Positions 8,541 to 17,576 of a stretch of 64,000 nt of DNA are shown here, piece by piece. Source of the DNA: Paenibacillus oceani (GTDB taxonomy: Bacteria; Bacillota; Bacilli; Paenibacillales; NBRC-103111). Within the stretch, counting starts at the first letter, position 1, and each line of letters begins with the position of its first letter. The notes beneath the pieces were generated by a model. That model searched no databases and was not told the origin of the DNA. It saw only the letters and a program-made list of their open reading frames with translations. The DNA is taken from contig NZ_JACXJA010000044.1 of the NCBI RefSeq assembly GCF_014705615.1, positions 1 to 64,000 on the forward strand, written 5' to 3'. Both the position numbers and the translations under genes were made by a program.

Positions 8541-9460
8541 TGCTGGCCCGCCTCCTTCCGGTTCAAAAACTTGAATTGGACAAAGGAAATCAGCGCGATC
8601 AGCAAAAAGACATAGATCGCTTCAGCCGTTCCATAACCGAACTTCATCTCGCTGAGTCCGTGCTTGTAGATCAGAAACCCGATCGACTCGGTCGCCTGCG
8701 CCGGGCCTCCGTCCGTCATCGCGACGATTGTATCGAATACGGTAAGCCCGCCCTTTATCGCCAGCACCAGATTCACATTAAGCATCGGGATCAGAAACGG
8801 CAGCGTAACCGAGAAGAAACGCTGCACCGGCGAAGCTCCGTCAATGGTGGCCGCCTCCCGCAAATCTTTTGGCACGCTGGCCAGACCGGCGATAAAAATA
8901 ACCATCGGAACGGCAAAGCCCTGCCAGACGTTGGTCAGCACGATCCCGAATATCGCCGTATCCTTGCTCCCCAATATGTTCTTGGACAGCCATTCCAAAC
9001 CTAGCGACTCGCCGATCGGCGGCAGCACGGAGAAAAAGATCTGGTTGAAAATAAGACCGACCGTAATCATGCTCAAGACGGCTGGAAAAAAGAATATCGA
9101 CCGGAACAAGCCGCGAAGCTTCAGCGGCCCTGTCAGCAAAAGCGCAAGAGCAAGCGCAAGGCCAAGCTTCAGGACGACAACGAGTCCCGTGTACACAAAC
9201 GTAAATTTCAAGGAATGGAGGAACCGGCTGTCACCGAGCAGCTCGATATAGTTGCTCAGCCCGATAAACCGGTACGATTTGGAAAAGCCGTTCCAATCGG
9301 TCAAGCTGTAGTAAATCCCCATTGCTACCGGGAAAACGAAAAACAGCACATACAGGACGAGTGCCGGAACGGTGAGCAGAAAAAAGATTGATCCCGCCTT
9401 CATTCCGGCAAAGGGCATCTTCCTCCGGGCCTTGGTCCCGGTCGAACGAATCGCCTCCAT
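8537..9460 (-). CDS. Carbohydrate ABC transporter permease, MalF type
   Basis: A 307-residue permease with six membrane segments, the first starting near residue 25 (FFLLTVPALVLYVLFFVF). The EAA loop (LREAATIDGASPVQRFF) is of the CUT1 MalF/UgpA type. The frame is open to 9502, but GGAGG lies just upstream of a pair of ATG codons at 9463 and 9460; I take the second because its spacing of six bases is better. It partners the overlapping downstream permease gene and the binding protein encoded upstream. Confidence 0.94.
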   Translation of the reverse strand: MEAIRSTGTKARRKMPFAGMKAGSIFFLLTVPALVLYVLFFVFPVAMGIYYSLTDWNGFSKSYRFIGLSNYIELLGDSRFLHSLKFTFVYTGLVVVLKLGLALALALLLTGPLKLRGLFRSIFFFPAVLSMITVGLIFNQIFFSVLPPIGESLGLEWLSKNILGSKDTAIFGIVLTNVWQGFAVPMVIFIAGLASVPKDLREAATIDGASPVQRFFSVTLPFLIPMLNVNLVLAIKGGLTVFDTIVAMTDGGPAQATESIGFLIYKHGLSEMKFGYGTAEAIYVFLLIALISFVQFKFLNRKEAGQQ

Positions 9461-9585
9461 CATCCACCTCCGGATATTGATATAGTCCAACGGGCACAAC
9501 AAACCCCCTCCAGCTGCGGACTTGGACCGGCAACCCGGCTTCCGAAGGATCGAGGGGGCCTTAACAACGGCTGTTGTAGCACCGT

Positions 9586-10860
9586 TTACTTCTTATTCAG
9601 CTTGTTATAGAAAATCGAGTCCAGCTTTTGCAAATACGCGTCGATGTCTCCCGTCGCGAACAGCTCCTGGGTAGCCTTGCCGACGTCTGCGTTCACTCCC
9701 GCCGGCCATAAACGTTCGATCGTCGGATACACTTTGCCTGCCTCGATCAGGCTGTTCAAAGTCGTCAATTCCTTCACACCGTTATTAACGCCTTTGATCG
9801 CCGCCGGGTAACCTCCGAAGTCGACGTAACGCTGCACCGATTCCTTGGACACCATAAATTCGACGAATTTCCTCGCCTCTTCCTTATGCTTGCCGTTCGC
9901 CGGCAGGCCGATCGCGGTGTCGACGGACACTTGCGTTTTGGCGTTTTCCGCTTTCTCCGGCGGCATCGGGAACATTGCAAATTCGAGGTTCGGGTTCGCC
10001 TGCTTGATCGACTTGATGGCCCAAATGCCGGTAAACCACATCGCCGACTTACCGTTTGCGAATTCGCGAAGCGCATCGTCGTATCCGGTACCGAGCGCAT
10101 CTTTTTGCGAATACTTCCGCATTTCGTAGAGCTTTTGGGCGAACGGCTTCATATCCGCGCGGTCGGTGATATGCGCTTTGCCCATCATGACGTCGTCCAG
10201 AAATGATTCGATGTTCGGCAGCATCAGACCCATTTTGAAGACGACCTCCTGCCGGATGCCGTTCCAGTCCTTGTCGTGGAAATAAAAAGGCGTAATGCCG
10301 GCGGCTTTGATCGTCTCCGCCGTTTTGATCAGTTCGTCGTACGTTTGCGGAATTTTCAAACCGAGATCGTTAAATACTTTCGTGTTGTAATATACGCCAA
10401 GCGTTGCCAGCGCTACGGGAACTACATAGTTCTTCCCGTCGATTTTGCTGAGCTCGACGATCGCGGGCTGAACGTTGGCAAGCAGCGGATCGCTGGTCAA
10501 ATCCACGACGCTGCCTTCCTTGGACATTTGCTGAAAGACCGCGTTATGCGGGTAATGGGTAAACACCTGCGGTGCGTCGTTCGTAGACACGCGCATCGTC
10601 CAAACGTTCTCCGGATTCGGAACGTTGTTTTGTTCGACGGTAATGTTCGGATATTTCTCCTGAAACGTCTTGATCAGCTGATTGTCGATATCGACGGCAT
10701 CCGCTTTCATTTGGAAAAACTCAAGCTTGACCTTCTCGGACCCTCCCGACTTGGTAGCTCCCTCCTGTTCGCCGCTGCCGCTGCCGCCCGAGCAGCCCGT
10801 AACGACGGCGAGCAGAGAAGCGAGTGCGGCTGCCGTCCACTTCTGATGCGATGTTTTCAT
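9586..10860 (-). CDS. ABC-type sugar-binding lipoprotein (family 1)
   Basis: A 424-residue lipoprotein with lipobox VTGC (Cys23), a Gly/Ser-rich linker and a family 1 solute-binding fold. It is the first gene of a leftward operon with the two permease genes, 125 bases before the MalF-type gene, so it is the binding protein of that importer. It differs from the four orphan binding proteins in the window: it lacks their IFDKFG-TW motif and resembles the oligosaccharide-binding group instead (YNTKVFNDLG, then PQTYDEL). The YesN/YesM-type two-component genes lie directly upstream and probably control it. Substrate not determinable from sequence alone. Confidence 0.95.
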   Translation of the reverse strand: MKTSHQKWTAAALASLLAVVTGCSGGSGSGEQEGATKSGGSEKVKLEFFQMKADAVDIDNQLIKTFQEKYPNITVEQNNVPNPENVWTMRVSTNDAPQVFTHYPHNAVFQQMSKEGSVVDLTSDPLLANVQPAIVELSKIDGKNYVVPVALATLGVYYNTKVFNDLGLKIPQTYDELIKTAETIKAAGITPFYFHDKDWNGIRQEVVFKMGLMLPNIESFLDDVMMGKAHITDRADMKPFAQKLYEMRKYSQKDALGTGYDDALREFANGKSAMWFTGIWAIKSIKQANPNLEFAMFPMPPEKAENAKTQVSVDTAIGLPANGKHKEEARKFVEFMVSKESVQRYVDFGGYPAAIKGVNNGVKELTTLNSLIEAGKVYPTIERLWPAGVNADVGKATQELFATGDIDAYLQKLDSIFYNKLNKK

Positions 10861-10953
10861 TGCCTTTGACCCCTTCCTCCTCGTGTTCGTCTGACAAGTT
10901 CAGTATAGAGTAATGCGTTATGGGCCAATAGGATAGAAGTGACTGGGTGAATA

Positions 10954-11039
10954 TAAGAAAAACGACTATTCGATGTAAAGCACGGAAGAACGACCGCGAT
11001 TTAACTGTAGTTTTTCTTGGTAAGGAATCTCTCCTTTCC
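10954..11039. repeat. 86-bp direct repeat, copy 1
   Basis: This sequence is identical by eye to 11077-11162, offset by 123 bases. It is bounded internally by the inverted ends AAGAAAAAC and GTTTTTCTT, about 60 bases apart, so each copy could form a stem or be a small mobile relic. It contains no gene. Confidence 0.9.
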
Positions 11040-11076
11040 CTTGTTATTCCCGGGAACCGCTGGGATTCCTTAGCGT

Positions 11077-11162
11077 TAAGAAAAACGACTATTCGATGTA
11101 AAGCACGGAAGAACGACCGCGATTTAACTGTAGTTTTTCTTGGTAAGGAATCTCTCCTTTCC
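11077..11162. repeat. 86-bp direct repeat, copy 2
   Basis: This is the second copy of the 86-bp unit, ending 25 bases before the stop codon of the response-regulator gene. The unit between the copies (11040-11076) contains GGGATTCC, which can pair with GGAATC at the repeat end. The exact identity implies a recent local duplication or a maintained function such as a transcript-processing hairpin. Confidence 0.9.
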
Positions 11163-11187
11163 TTGCTCGAAGCTCGAATGCCTCCCC

Positions 11188-12678
11188 TTACGTCACAGGC
11201 TGCTTTCTCGTTTGCCCCGGCGTCTCGCCGTACACCTTCTTGTACATCTGGATGAAGTAGGAGTAATCGTTGAAGCCTACCGAAGACGCCACTTCGGATA
11301 CCGGAAGCGAACCGTCGCTTTCCAGCATCGTCTTCGCCTTGCTCATGCGAAGCGACAATACATACTGCGAGAAGCGGACTCCGGTTTTTTTCTTGAATAT
11401 TCGGCTCAAATAAGTCGGATCGGTAAAAAATACGTTTCTCGCGATCTGCTCCAGCACGATATCGTCCCGGTAATGCTGTTCGACATAACTGATCAATCGA
11501 TCGCCCAAATCGTTTTTTGTCATCGACAGCTTCCATTTGGCCGCCGCCTTTTCCACCGAGTCGCCGAGCAGATCCGCCGCTTCGTCGGCACTGCCGAATC
11601 CGTGCCAATCGGGAGTGTCCATGAACGAATCGGTCCGCTCACCGTTGCCGCTTGCGAGTTCGTTCAGCAGATTGACGACGCGGGTCGTCCGGTCCGCAAT
11701 TTCCAGCAACAGCCGGGGAGGAAATTCGCGGTCTACGATTTGCCGGATTGTCTGGCGGACCAGCTTGCCGGCCTCATCGCCGGCGCCTCTGCAGGCTTTG
11801 CGGTATAAGGAGGACTGCCACTCGTCCAGCTCGGTATGACTGAAGCCGCTTACTGCCGCTGGCTCCTGGGGAGCGTATACGACAAGTCTCCTGTCGCACA
11901 CAAACCGGTGCAGCAGCGCCTCCCTGGCTTCCCGGTACGCCGATCCAAGCTCGCCGGGGTCGGCCCGGCGCCGGCTCAAACCGACATCAATCCTGACTCC
12001 GGCCTGGTCAGAAAGACGGTGAACCAGACCGGCGAGCAGACGGACGCCTGCGTCCTCCCAGCCGCCGTCTGGCGATGACGGAATTTGCAGGTGAAGCACG
12101 ATCAGATTCCCGTAACGTCTCGAGTGGGTCGCGACCGCCCGAATGCCGCTTTCGCGAAGTTTCCCGATCAGCAGCCGTTTGATGCAATCCCTCTCCCCAG
12201 CTTCGAATCGAACGACCGCAAGCGTATAACTTCCGGACAAGTCCGCCGGCGCGTCTTCGTTATCGTACAAGCTGGAGGCAAATTGACTTTCCAGCCTTTT
12301 CTCCGAAAGGGTAAGCGCTTTATCCCTAACTTGCTCGAGCAATTCCAACAGTTCCGCCTTGTCGACCGGCTTCAGCAAATATCGCTCCACCTTGTACCGA
12401 ATGGCCTGCTGCGCATAATTAAAATCATCGAACCCGCTTATAATGACATTGATCGTATCCGGATAGCTTAGATACAAGCGTGCAGCCAGCTCGATTCCGT
12501 CCAGCAGCGGCATCCGGATATCGGACAGCACGAGATCGGCCGGACGCTCGCTCAACAGGCTCCATGCCTGCAAGCCGTCCTCCGCTTCCATTACTTCCGC
12601 CTCGGGATTCCAGTTTCGTATCGTTTGCACAAGCGCCTTGCGGGCAAAATATTCGTCATCGACGACCATGATGTTCAT
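11188..12678 (-). CDS. YesN-type response regulator with AraC DNA-binding domain
   Basis: A 496-residue response regulator. The receiver domain covers residues 1-120 with the acidic pair VDDE at the N-terminus, phosphoacceptor Asp in LVLSDIRMP (about residue 55) and the conserved Lys in LLKPVD. A middle linker region precedes a C-terminal AraC-type double helix-turn-helix (about 390-490; VASSVGFNDYSYFIQMYKK). It overlaps the sensor-kinase gene by four bases (ATGA type), so the two are coupled. Downstream is a complete sugar ABC importer, and in this class of locus the regulator normally activates the importer genes. Confidence 0.95.
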   Translation of the reverse strand: MNIMVVDDEYFARKALVQTIRNWNPEAEVMEAEDGLQAWSLLSERPADLVLSDIRMPLLDGIELAARLYLSYPDTINVIISGFDDFNYAQQAIRYKVERYLLKPVDKAELLELLEQVRDKALTLSEKRLESQFASSLYDNEDAPADLSGSYTLAVVRFEAGERDCIKRLLIGKLRESGIRAVATHSRRYGNLIVLHLQIPSSPDGGWEDAGVRLLAGLVHRLSDQAGVRIDVGLSRRRADPGELGSAYREAREALLHRFVCDRRLVVYAPQEPAAVSGFSHTELDEWQSSLYRKACRGAGDEAGKLVRQTIRQIVDREFPPRLLLEIADRTTRVVNLLNELASGNGERTDSFMDTPDWHGFGSADEAADLLGDSVEKAAAKWKLSMTKNDLGDRLISYVEQHYRDDIVLEQIARNVFFTDPTYLSRIFKKKTGVRFSQYVLSLRMSKAKTMLESDGSLPVSEVASSVGFNDYSYFIQMYKKVYGETPGQTRKQPVT

Positions 12679-14513
12679 CGCATGCCATCTCCTTTCACAG
12701 CGGGAATCGCCATCTCGATGCAGGTGCCTCCCTCAGGCCGCTGTGACGCCCTAATCCAATATTCCGGACCGTAGTAGTGTTTAATTCTCCCATGTATATT
12801 TTGCAGCCCCAAGTGCGGACTCGGATTGTCGGTCTGCGGCGCCCCGGGCTCGGCGAACATGCCGTTCAGTTCCTCCAGCTTGTCGTTATCCATCCCGACA
12901 CCATCGTCCTCGATCCGGATCTCGACGAACTGCCCCTTCAGCTCCATGGACAGCATGAGCAGGCCTCTTCCCCCTTTTGGCTCAAGACCATGGTAAAACG
13001 AGTTTTCCACCAGCGGCTGGAGCAGAAATTTGAGTATCTTATACGGGTACAACTCCTCCGAAATCGAATAGCGGACCTCGAATTTTCCGAAAAACCGGAT
13101 CTGCTGAATCGTAATGTAGTTGCGGATCTGTTCCAGCTCCTGTCCGATCTCCACCCTATCGCCCGCTTTAATATTGTACCGGTACATGCTCGACAGGCTC
13201 CTCGATACGGCTGCGATTTCCTCCGAGCCTTGAAGCTCCGCAATGGAATGAATCGTGTTTAACGTATTGTACAAAAAATGCGGATTGATCTGCGCCTGCA
13301 TCATATTCAGCTCGGCCCGCTTCTGCAGCTGTCCGGACAGCAGCTCCTTCTCCCGGCTTTCCTTCAGGCGGGCGATCATATCCTTGTAGCTGCCGATCAG
13401 CCGTCCGATCTCGTCATTGCGTTTCGTCTCGAGCGTTACCAAATCCCAGTTGTCGGAATCGACGAGCTTGATTGCCCGATTCAGCTTGTTGATCGGGCGA
13501 ATAAACCGTTTGGTCATCCAGACGCTCAGCAGAAAAGCGGCCAGCAGACATGCAAGACTGAGCAGCATATAATTACCCGTGTTTACCAAAAACGACCGGT
13601 CGATAACTTGAGCCGGAATGTACTGAATAATTTTCCAATTCGTCTGTTCGTTCACGACCATGCTGAACATATACCGCTGCTCCCCTCTGCCTAGATCGGC
13701 TTTCATGGAGATCCCCGCAGAGTTCGCGTCACGCTCCAGCAAAGCGGCGATACCGGTCATCTGCCGGTAGTCCCGGTTGTCCCCCGCTTCATGCGAGTGG
13801 TAAATCACCTGATCGCCCGCGACGACGATCGTTCCCGGTTCGTAGAAGCGGCTTGAGCTCCGATCGGAAGCGCTCCCCAAAATATTGATGATCGACTTGA
13901 AATTGATGTCGACCTTAATGAAGCTGTTCGATTTGCGGTCGGCATTCAGATCGGTCAACGTTCGGAGCGCGGATACGAACTGATCTTCGTTTTTTACGGT
14001 GCTGCTCTTGTAAGGAGCCGATACCAGAATTTTGCCGCCGACGGTCTCCCTGTCGCCAAACAACGCACTGACCTGACCGATATCCGGCACTCTCGCGTTT
14101 GTGCTGTTGTAAATCATACCGTTCGGAGCAAGCAGCGTAATCGCCGAAATGTTTCCGTTCATAAGCACGAATTGATCCATCGCATGCTGGACGTACAGAT
14201 AATCGTCCAAATATTCTTTGCCGGTCTGTGATTCGTTTTTATTCATAATCGCTTGCAGCTTCGTATCGGTTAAATAAAAAAACGTATTTCTCGACACGGT
14301 CGATACAAAATCGCTCAGGATAACGTTAGTCCGGCTGTTCAGCTGACGCAGCACGTTTTCGTAATTGCTCCGTGTCTGGTAATACAAATTGACCCCGTAC
14401 AGCAACAGCGCCGACAAGACGGGCACGGTCAAGATCAGGATGTAAGACCACAGCAACTTGCTCTGGAACGATACCGGTTTTGATTGTTTATCGGATTTGA
14501 AAAAACTGGTCAA
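12675..14513 (-). CDS. YesM-type sensor histidine kinase
   Basis: A 612-residue membrane kinase. A first membrane helix (about residues 20-43) is followed by a ~270-residue extracellular sensor domain of the Cache type, a second helix (about 315-335), a HAMP domain, a His_kinase domain with the phosphorylation motif QINPHFLYNTLNTIHSI (about 405-420) and an HATPase_c domain with the N box LVENSFYHG and G box DDGVGM. It would sense an extracellular sugar or the sugar-loaded binding protein and phosphorylate the coupled YesN-type regulator. Confidence 0.95.
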   Translation of the reverse strand: MTSFFKSDKQSKPVSFQSKLLWSYILILTVPVLSALLLYGVNLYYQTRSNYENVLRQLNSRTNVILSDFVSTVSRNTFFYLTDTKLQAIMNKNESQTGKEYLDDYLYVQHAMDQFVLMNGNISAITLLAPNGMIYNSTNARVPDIGQVSALFGDRETVGGKILVSAPYKSSTVKNEDQFVSALRTLTDLNADRKSNSFIKVDINFKSIINILGSASDRSSSRFYEPGTIVVAGDQVIYHSHEAGDNRDYRQMTGIAALLERDANSAGISMKADLGRGEQRYMFSMVVNEQTNWKIIQYIPAQVIDRSFLVNTGNYMLLSLACLLAAFLLSVWMTKRFIRPINKLNRAIKLVDSDNWDLVTLETKRNDEIGRLIGSYKDMIARLKESREKELLSGQLQKRAELNMMQAQINPHFLYNTLNTIHSIAELQGSEEIAAVSRSLSSMYRYNIKAGDRVEIGQELEQIRNYITIQQIRFFGKFEVRYSISEELYPYKILKFLLQPLVENSFYHGLEPKGGRGLLMLSMELKGQFVEIRIEDDGVGMDNDKLEELNGMFAEPGAPQTDNPSPHLGLQNIHGRIKHYYGPEYWIRASQRPEGGTCIEMAIPAVKGDGMR

Positions 14514-14827
14514 TCCATCCCCGCCCTCTTGTCAACTTGCGCCGATTATTATGCAAGATCCGCCGCGGCCGTTTACGCACAATCAATGATCGGGCAGCCA
14601 GAACCTCTCCCTATTCTATCTTCGCCTTCTGCCGCGGACAATACCTCTATGAAATCTTAACGTTTCGGGAGAGTCTGCGTCAGCCTTGCGGACAACTTGC
14701 AGCCTTTCCGTTTCTGCGCACTAAAAAAAGCCGTCCCTTCGGACGGCAGAGGCGAAACCCTGTCGTCAAGAGACAGCCTTTCATGTTTTAGTTGACAGTT
14801 GCAGCCGGTTCCGTTTGGTTTCGCCTC
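14514..14827. other. Intergenic region between YesM gene and cstA
   Basis: The 314-base gap contains the promoter of the leftward kinase gene at its left end and the terminator of cstA at 14723-14747. No gene is supported; a rightward 84-codon open frame (14537-14791) runs through the terminator and has no recognisable domain. Confidence 0.55.
14723..14747 (-). terminator. Rho-independent terminator of cstA
   Basis: A perfect GCCGTCC/GGACGGC stem with a four-base CTTC/GAAG loop (14730-14747) is followed on the minus strand by seven T. It lies 80 bases downstream of the cstA stop codon. Confidence 0.9.
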
Positions 14828-16621
14828 TTATGCCGCTTTCGCTTGCAACCTCGCCCGCGGATTGTTCCACAGCTCGATCCACTTTTTGATCGCCGCGATC
14901 ATAATGATGATGCCCAGCACGAGCATGATGACGGACAGTGAGGCGTTCAGAATGCTATAACCGGAGACGGCTTTGTTCAGATAGACGTTTTTAACCATCC
15001 AGAAGCCGGCATAATTGACTGTAACGAACAAGTAGGCAAGCGGGATGAGACAGGTCAGCATGTACCAGCGTTTGTCCGCGATTTTCAGAATGACCGTCGC
15101 CCCGACGATCAGTCCGATCGAGGCCATCAGCTGATTCGATACGCCGAACAGCGCCCATACCGAACCGATATCGCCCGACGTAAGCAGGTAACCCCACATG
15201 AAGCAGGCAAGCGCGCTCGCGAATATCGCGCCAGGCACCCAATCGACGCGCTTCAGCGGCTTGTACACTTCGCCGAAGAAGTCCTGGATCAAGTAACGCG
15301 CCACGCGGGTTCCGGCATCGATCGCCGTCAGGATGAACACCGCTTCGAACATAATGACGAACTGGAAGAAATACGATGACAAATGGCTGAACCAAGGGAT
15401 TTTCGTGAAAATGTACGTCATGCCGACCGCCAGGGTAACCGCTCCCCCCGTCCGGCCTTCGAGGTTCAGCCCGATTTTCTCAGCCAGCTCCGGCAGATGG
15501 ACGACATCCATACCAAGCGTCGCGAATACTTTAGGCGTCGAGTTGATCGCAAAGTAGTCGGCCGGCTGCAAAGCGGTCGCCGCGATCAGCGCCATAATCC
15601 CGACCAGACATTCGACCAGCATCGCGCCGAATCCGACCACCTTGATGTCGCTCCAGCGGTTGATCATCTTCGGCGTCGTACCGGAGCCGACGAACGCATG
15701 GAAGCCGGATATCGCGCCGCAGGCGATCGTGATCGAGATAAACGGCCAGACCGGACCGGGGAGGATTGGACCGCCGCCGCCAACAAATTCCGTGAACGCC
15801 GGGAAGTTGATGGACGGGTTAATAATGAATACGCCGATAATCAGAGCGATGAATACCCCGATCTTCATAAAGCTACTCAAGTAATCCCGCGGTGCGAGTA
15901 GCAGCCAGACCGGAAGCGCCGCCGCAAAAAACGCATAAATCGGCAAAATGTAGCCAAGCGTCTTCGAATCGAGCGTCAAGAGATCTCCGAGAGCCGTACC
16001 TTGAATGGACGGACCTGCGAATACGCCGACCATAAGCAGGATGAAGCCGAGCGTGGAAGCGACCTTCAGGTTGCCCGTCTTTTTGTACAGCAGCCCGACG
16101 CCCATCGCGATCGGAATCGTAATCGCTACCGCGAACGTGCCCCACGGGTTGTTCTCCAAGGCGTGCAGCACGACCATGGACAATCCCGCCATCGTAATCG
16201 TGATGATGAACAGCATCGCCAGTCCGGTGCAAAATCCGGCGACCGGCCCGAGCTCTTCCTTGGCCACTTCGGAAAGCGATTTGCCCTGCTTGCGCATCGA
16301 GGCAAACAAGACGACCATATCGTGGACGGCGCCGCCGATCACCGCTCCAATCAGCAGCCAGAGCAGTCCCGGCAAGTAGCCGAACTGCGCCGCCAATATT
16401 GGGCCGACGAGCGGTCCCGCCGCGGCAATCGCGGCAAAATGGTGACCGAACGTCACCCATTTGTTCGTAGGGACATAATCTTTTCCGTCGTTCATCGCAT
16501 GAGCCGGCGTCTGATTGGCGTCATTTAACTTCAGCACCTTGGCCGCCATAAACGTTCCATACAACCGGTACGCAATCATCAGTATACAGATCGAGCCAAT
16601 GACGATTGTAATCGCATTCAT
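14828..16621 (-). CDS. cstA: CstA family transporter (pyruvate/peptide transport)
   Basis: A 597-residue integral membrane protein with about 16 hydrophobic segments. The CstA family signature is clear in the N-terminal third: TPAHAMNDGKDYVPTNKWV followed by FGHHFAAIAAAGPLVGPI, and DAGTRVARYLIQD near residue 440. Firmicutes CstA proteins are usually this length, shorter than the ~700 residues of E. coli CstA. E. coli CstA and BtsT are known pyruvate transporters, with CstA first described in peptide uptake during carbon starvation. Upstream lies a LytS/LytR pair of the kind that controls pyruvate transport in E. coli (BtsSR) and B. subtilis (LytST), which makes pyruvate the best-supported substrate here. 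Confidence 0.95.
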   Translation of the reverse strand: MNAITIVIGSICILMIAYRLYGTFMAAKVLKLNDANQTPAHAMNDGKDYVPTNKWVTFGHHFAAIAAAGPLVGPILAAQFGYLPGLLWLLIGAVIGGAVHDMVVLFASMRKQGKSLSEVAKEELGPVAGFCTGLAMLFIITITMAGLSMVVLHALENNPWGTFAVAITIPIAMGVGLLYKKTGNLKVASTLGFILLMVGVFAGPSIQGTALGDLLTLDSKTLGYILPIYAFFAAALPVWLLLAPRDYLSSFMKIGVFIALIIGVFIINPSINFPAFTEFVGGGGPILPGPVWPFISITIACGAISGFHAFVGSGTTPKMINRWSDIKVVGFGAMLVECLVGIMALIAATALQPADYFAINSTPKVFATLGMDVVHLPELAEKIGLNLEGRTGGAVTLAVGMTYIFTKIPWFSHLSSYFFQFVIMFEAVFILTAIDAGTRVARYLIQDFFGEVYKPLKRVDWVPGAIFASALACFMWGYLLTSGDIGSVWALFGVSNQLMASIGLIVGATVILKIADKRWYMLTCLIPLAYLFVTVNYAGFWMVKNVYLNKAVSGYSILNASLSVIMLVLGIIIMIAAIKKWIELWNNPRARLQAKAA

Positions 16622-16820
16622 TGTCGTGCTGCACCCCTTCTCTCGTTTGTAACCCGATTATAAAACTTGAAAACGCGCGATGGCCGTTTTCAGGTTAAGT
16701 TGCAGGAGAGGGAAGGCGAGTTGCACAGATGACTGGTTGAAATGCATGATCCGGCATTTGAACGACATCGCTCAGAGTGTACGTTCGATGCAACACGATT
16801 TAACGTGGAGAGCCTAATAT
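16622..16820 (-). promoter_or_regulatory. cstA promoter with inverted repeat over the -35 region
   Basis: On the minus strand a consensus -10 TATAAT lies at plus-strand 16658-16663. There is no good -35; instead an inverted repeat (arms near AACCTGAAAACG and CGTTTTCAAGTT, plus-strand 16665-16696) covers that position, suggesting an activator- or CcpA-controlled promoter. A LytTR-type site could be present farther upstream, but I could not find two convincing copies. Confidence 0.5.
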
Positions 16821-17576
16821 TCAAAAGTTCAGAAGCTGCTTGATCTCTTTCATAAACGTCCGGCTGACGGGAATCGAATTGCCGTTGCGCACAATCAGCG
16901 TACAGGTCGAGTTAAACCAGGGCTGAATCTCGATGACGTTGTCCAGATTGACCAGATACGCGCGGTGCACCCGGACGACCTTGGAATGCTGCAGCTTGCG
17001 CTCCAGTGCGATCAGCGCGTCGTTCACCCGGTATTGGCGATCCTCGGTCACGATGCTTGTCTTGCCATCCTCGAAGCAGATATAGAGAATTTTATCGATC
17101 GGGATCAGCATGATCCGGTCGTCGACTGAGATCGGCAGACGCTCGATCCGCCCCGGCGGCTTGCCGGACGGACCGGATGCGGTACCCGGCGGCTGGTGCT
17201 CCTTGCGCTCCAGCCGTCTGGCGATTTTGGTCACCGCCGTCTCGATCCGGCTTTCCTCAAAAGGCTTCAGCACATAATCGCTTGCCTCCAGCTCGAACGC
17301 CTGCAGCGCATATTCGTCATACGCCGTGGCGAATACGATCTCGGGCCGCTGCCCGCCCGTTCCTTCGACCAGCCGTTTCGCAACGTCCAGGCCGCTCTCT
17401 CCCTCGAGCTGAATATCAAGGAAGACGACGTCCGGCTCCAGCTCCCGGACCCGTTCGATCGCTTGTTCCAGCCGGTCGGCTTCGCCTACCACTTCCACCA
17501 ATCCGGTCCGCCGCAGCAAATAAGCCAGCTCGCCTCGCGCCAGCGGTTCATCATCTACGATCAAAGCTTTCAACAT
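16821..17576 (-). CDS. lytR: LytTR family response regulator
   Basis: A 251-residue response regulator with an N-terminal receiver domain (VDDEPLARGELAYLLRRTG; phosphoacceptor Asp in DVVFLDIQLEGESGLD, about residue 57; Lys in YVLKPFEE) and a C-terminal LytTR DNA-binding domain (about 150-248; SVDDRIMLIPIDKILYI, then VVRVHRAYLVNLDNV). Its start lies inside the end of the kinase gene (26-base overlap), with GGGGAG five bases upstream of the ATG. It most likely activates cstA, the next gene in the same direction, in response to the partner kinase. E. coli BtsR and B. subtilis LytT are the closest named analogues. Confidence 0.95.
   Translation of the reverse strand: MLKALIVDDEPLARGELAYLLRRTGLVEVVGEADRLEQAIERVRELEPDVVFLDIQLEGESGLDVAKRLVEGTGGQRPEIVFATAYDEYALQAFELEASDYVLKPFEESRIETAVTKIARRLERKEHQPPGTASGPSGKPPGRIERLPISVDDRIMLIPIDKILYICFEDGKTSIVTEDRQYRVNDALIALERKLQHSKVVRVHRAYLVNLDNVIEIQPWFNSTCTLIVRNGNSIPVSRTFMKEIKQLLNF

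Larger units (their letters stand above)
10861..11187. other. Intergenic region carrying an 86-bp direct repeat
   Basis: This 327-base gap between the response-regulator gene and the binding-protein gene of one leftward cluster contains two copies of an 86-bp sequence and little else. The promoter of the binding-protein gene probably lies between 10861 and 10950 (a weak TATACT-like -10 can be read on the minus strand near 10900-10910). Confidence 0.5.

Noticed and set aside
10954-11162. Two-copy repeat as a CRISPR array
   Set aside because: Only two copies, 86 bases long, with a 37-base interval and no further units; it does not fit a CRISPR array.
10721-11608. A 295-codon frame crossing the 86-bp repeats
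   Set aside because: It contains the same repeated translated block twice, has no family resemblance and overlaps the regulator gene and the binding-protein gene.
16622-16820. LytTR binding sites upstream of cstA
   Set aside because: I found single partial matches only, without the two spaced copies expected; not called as a feature.
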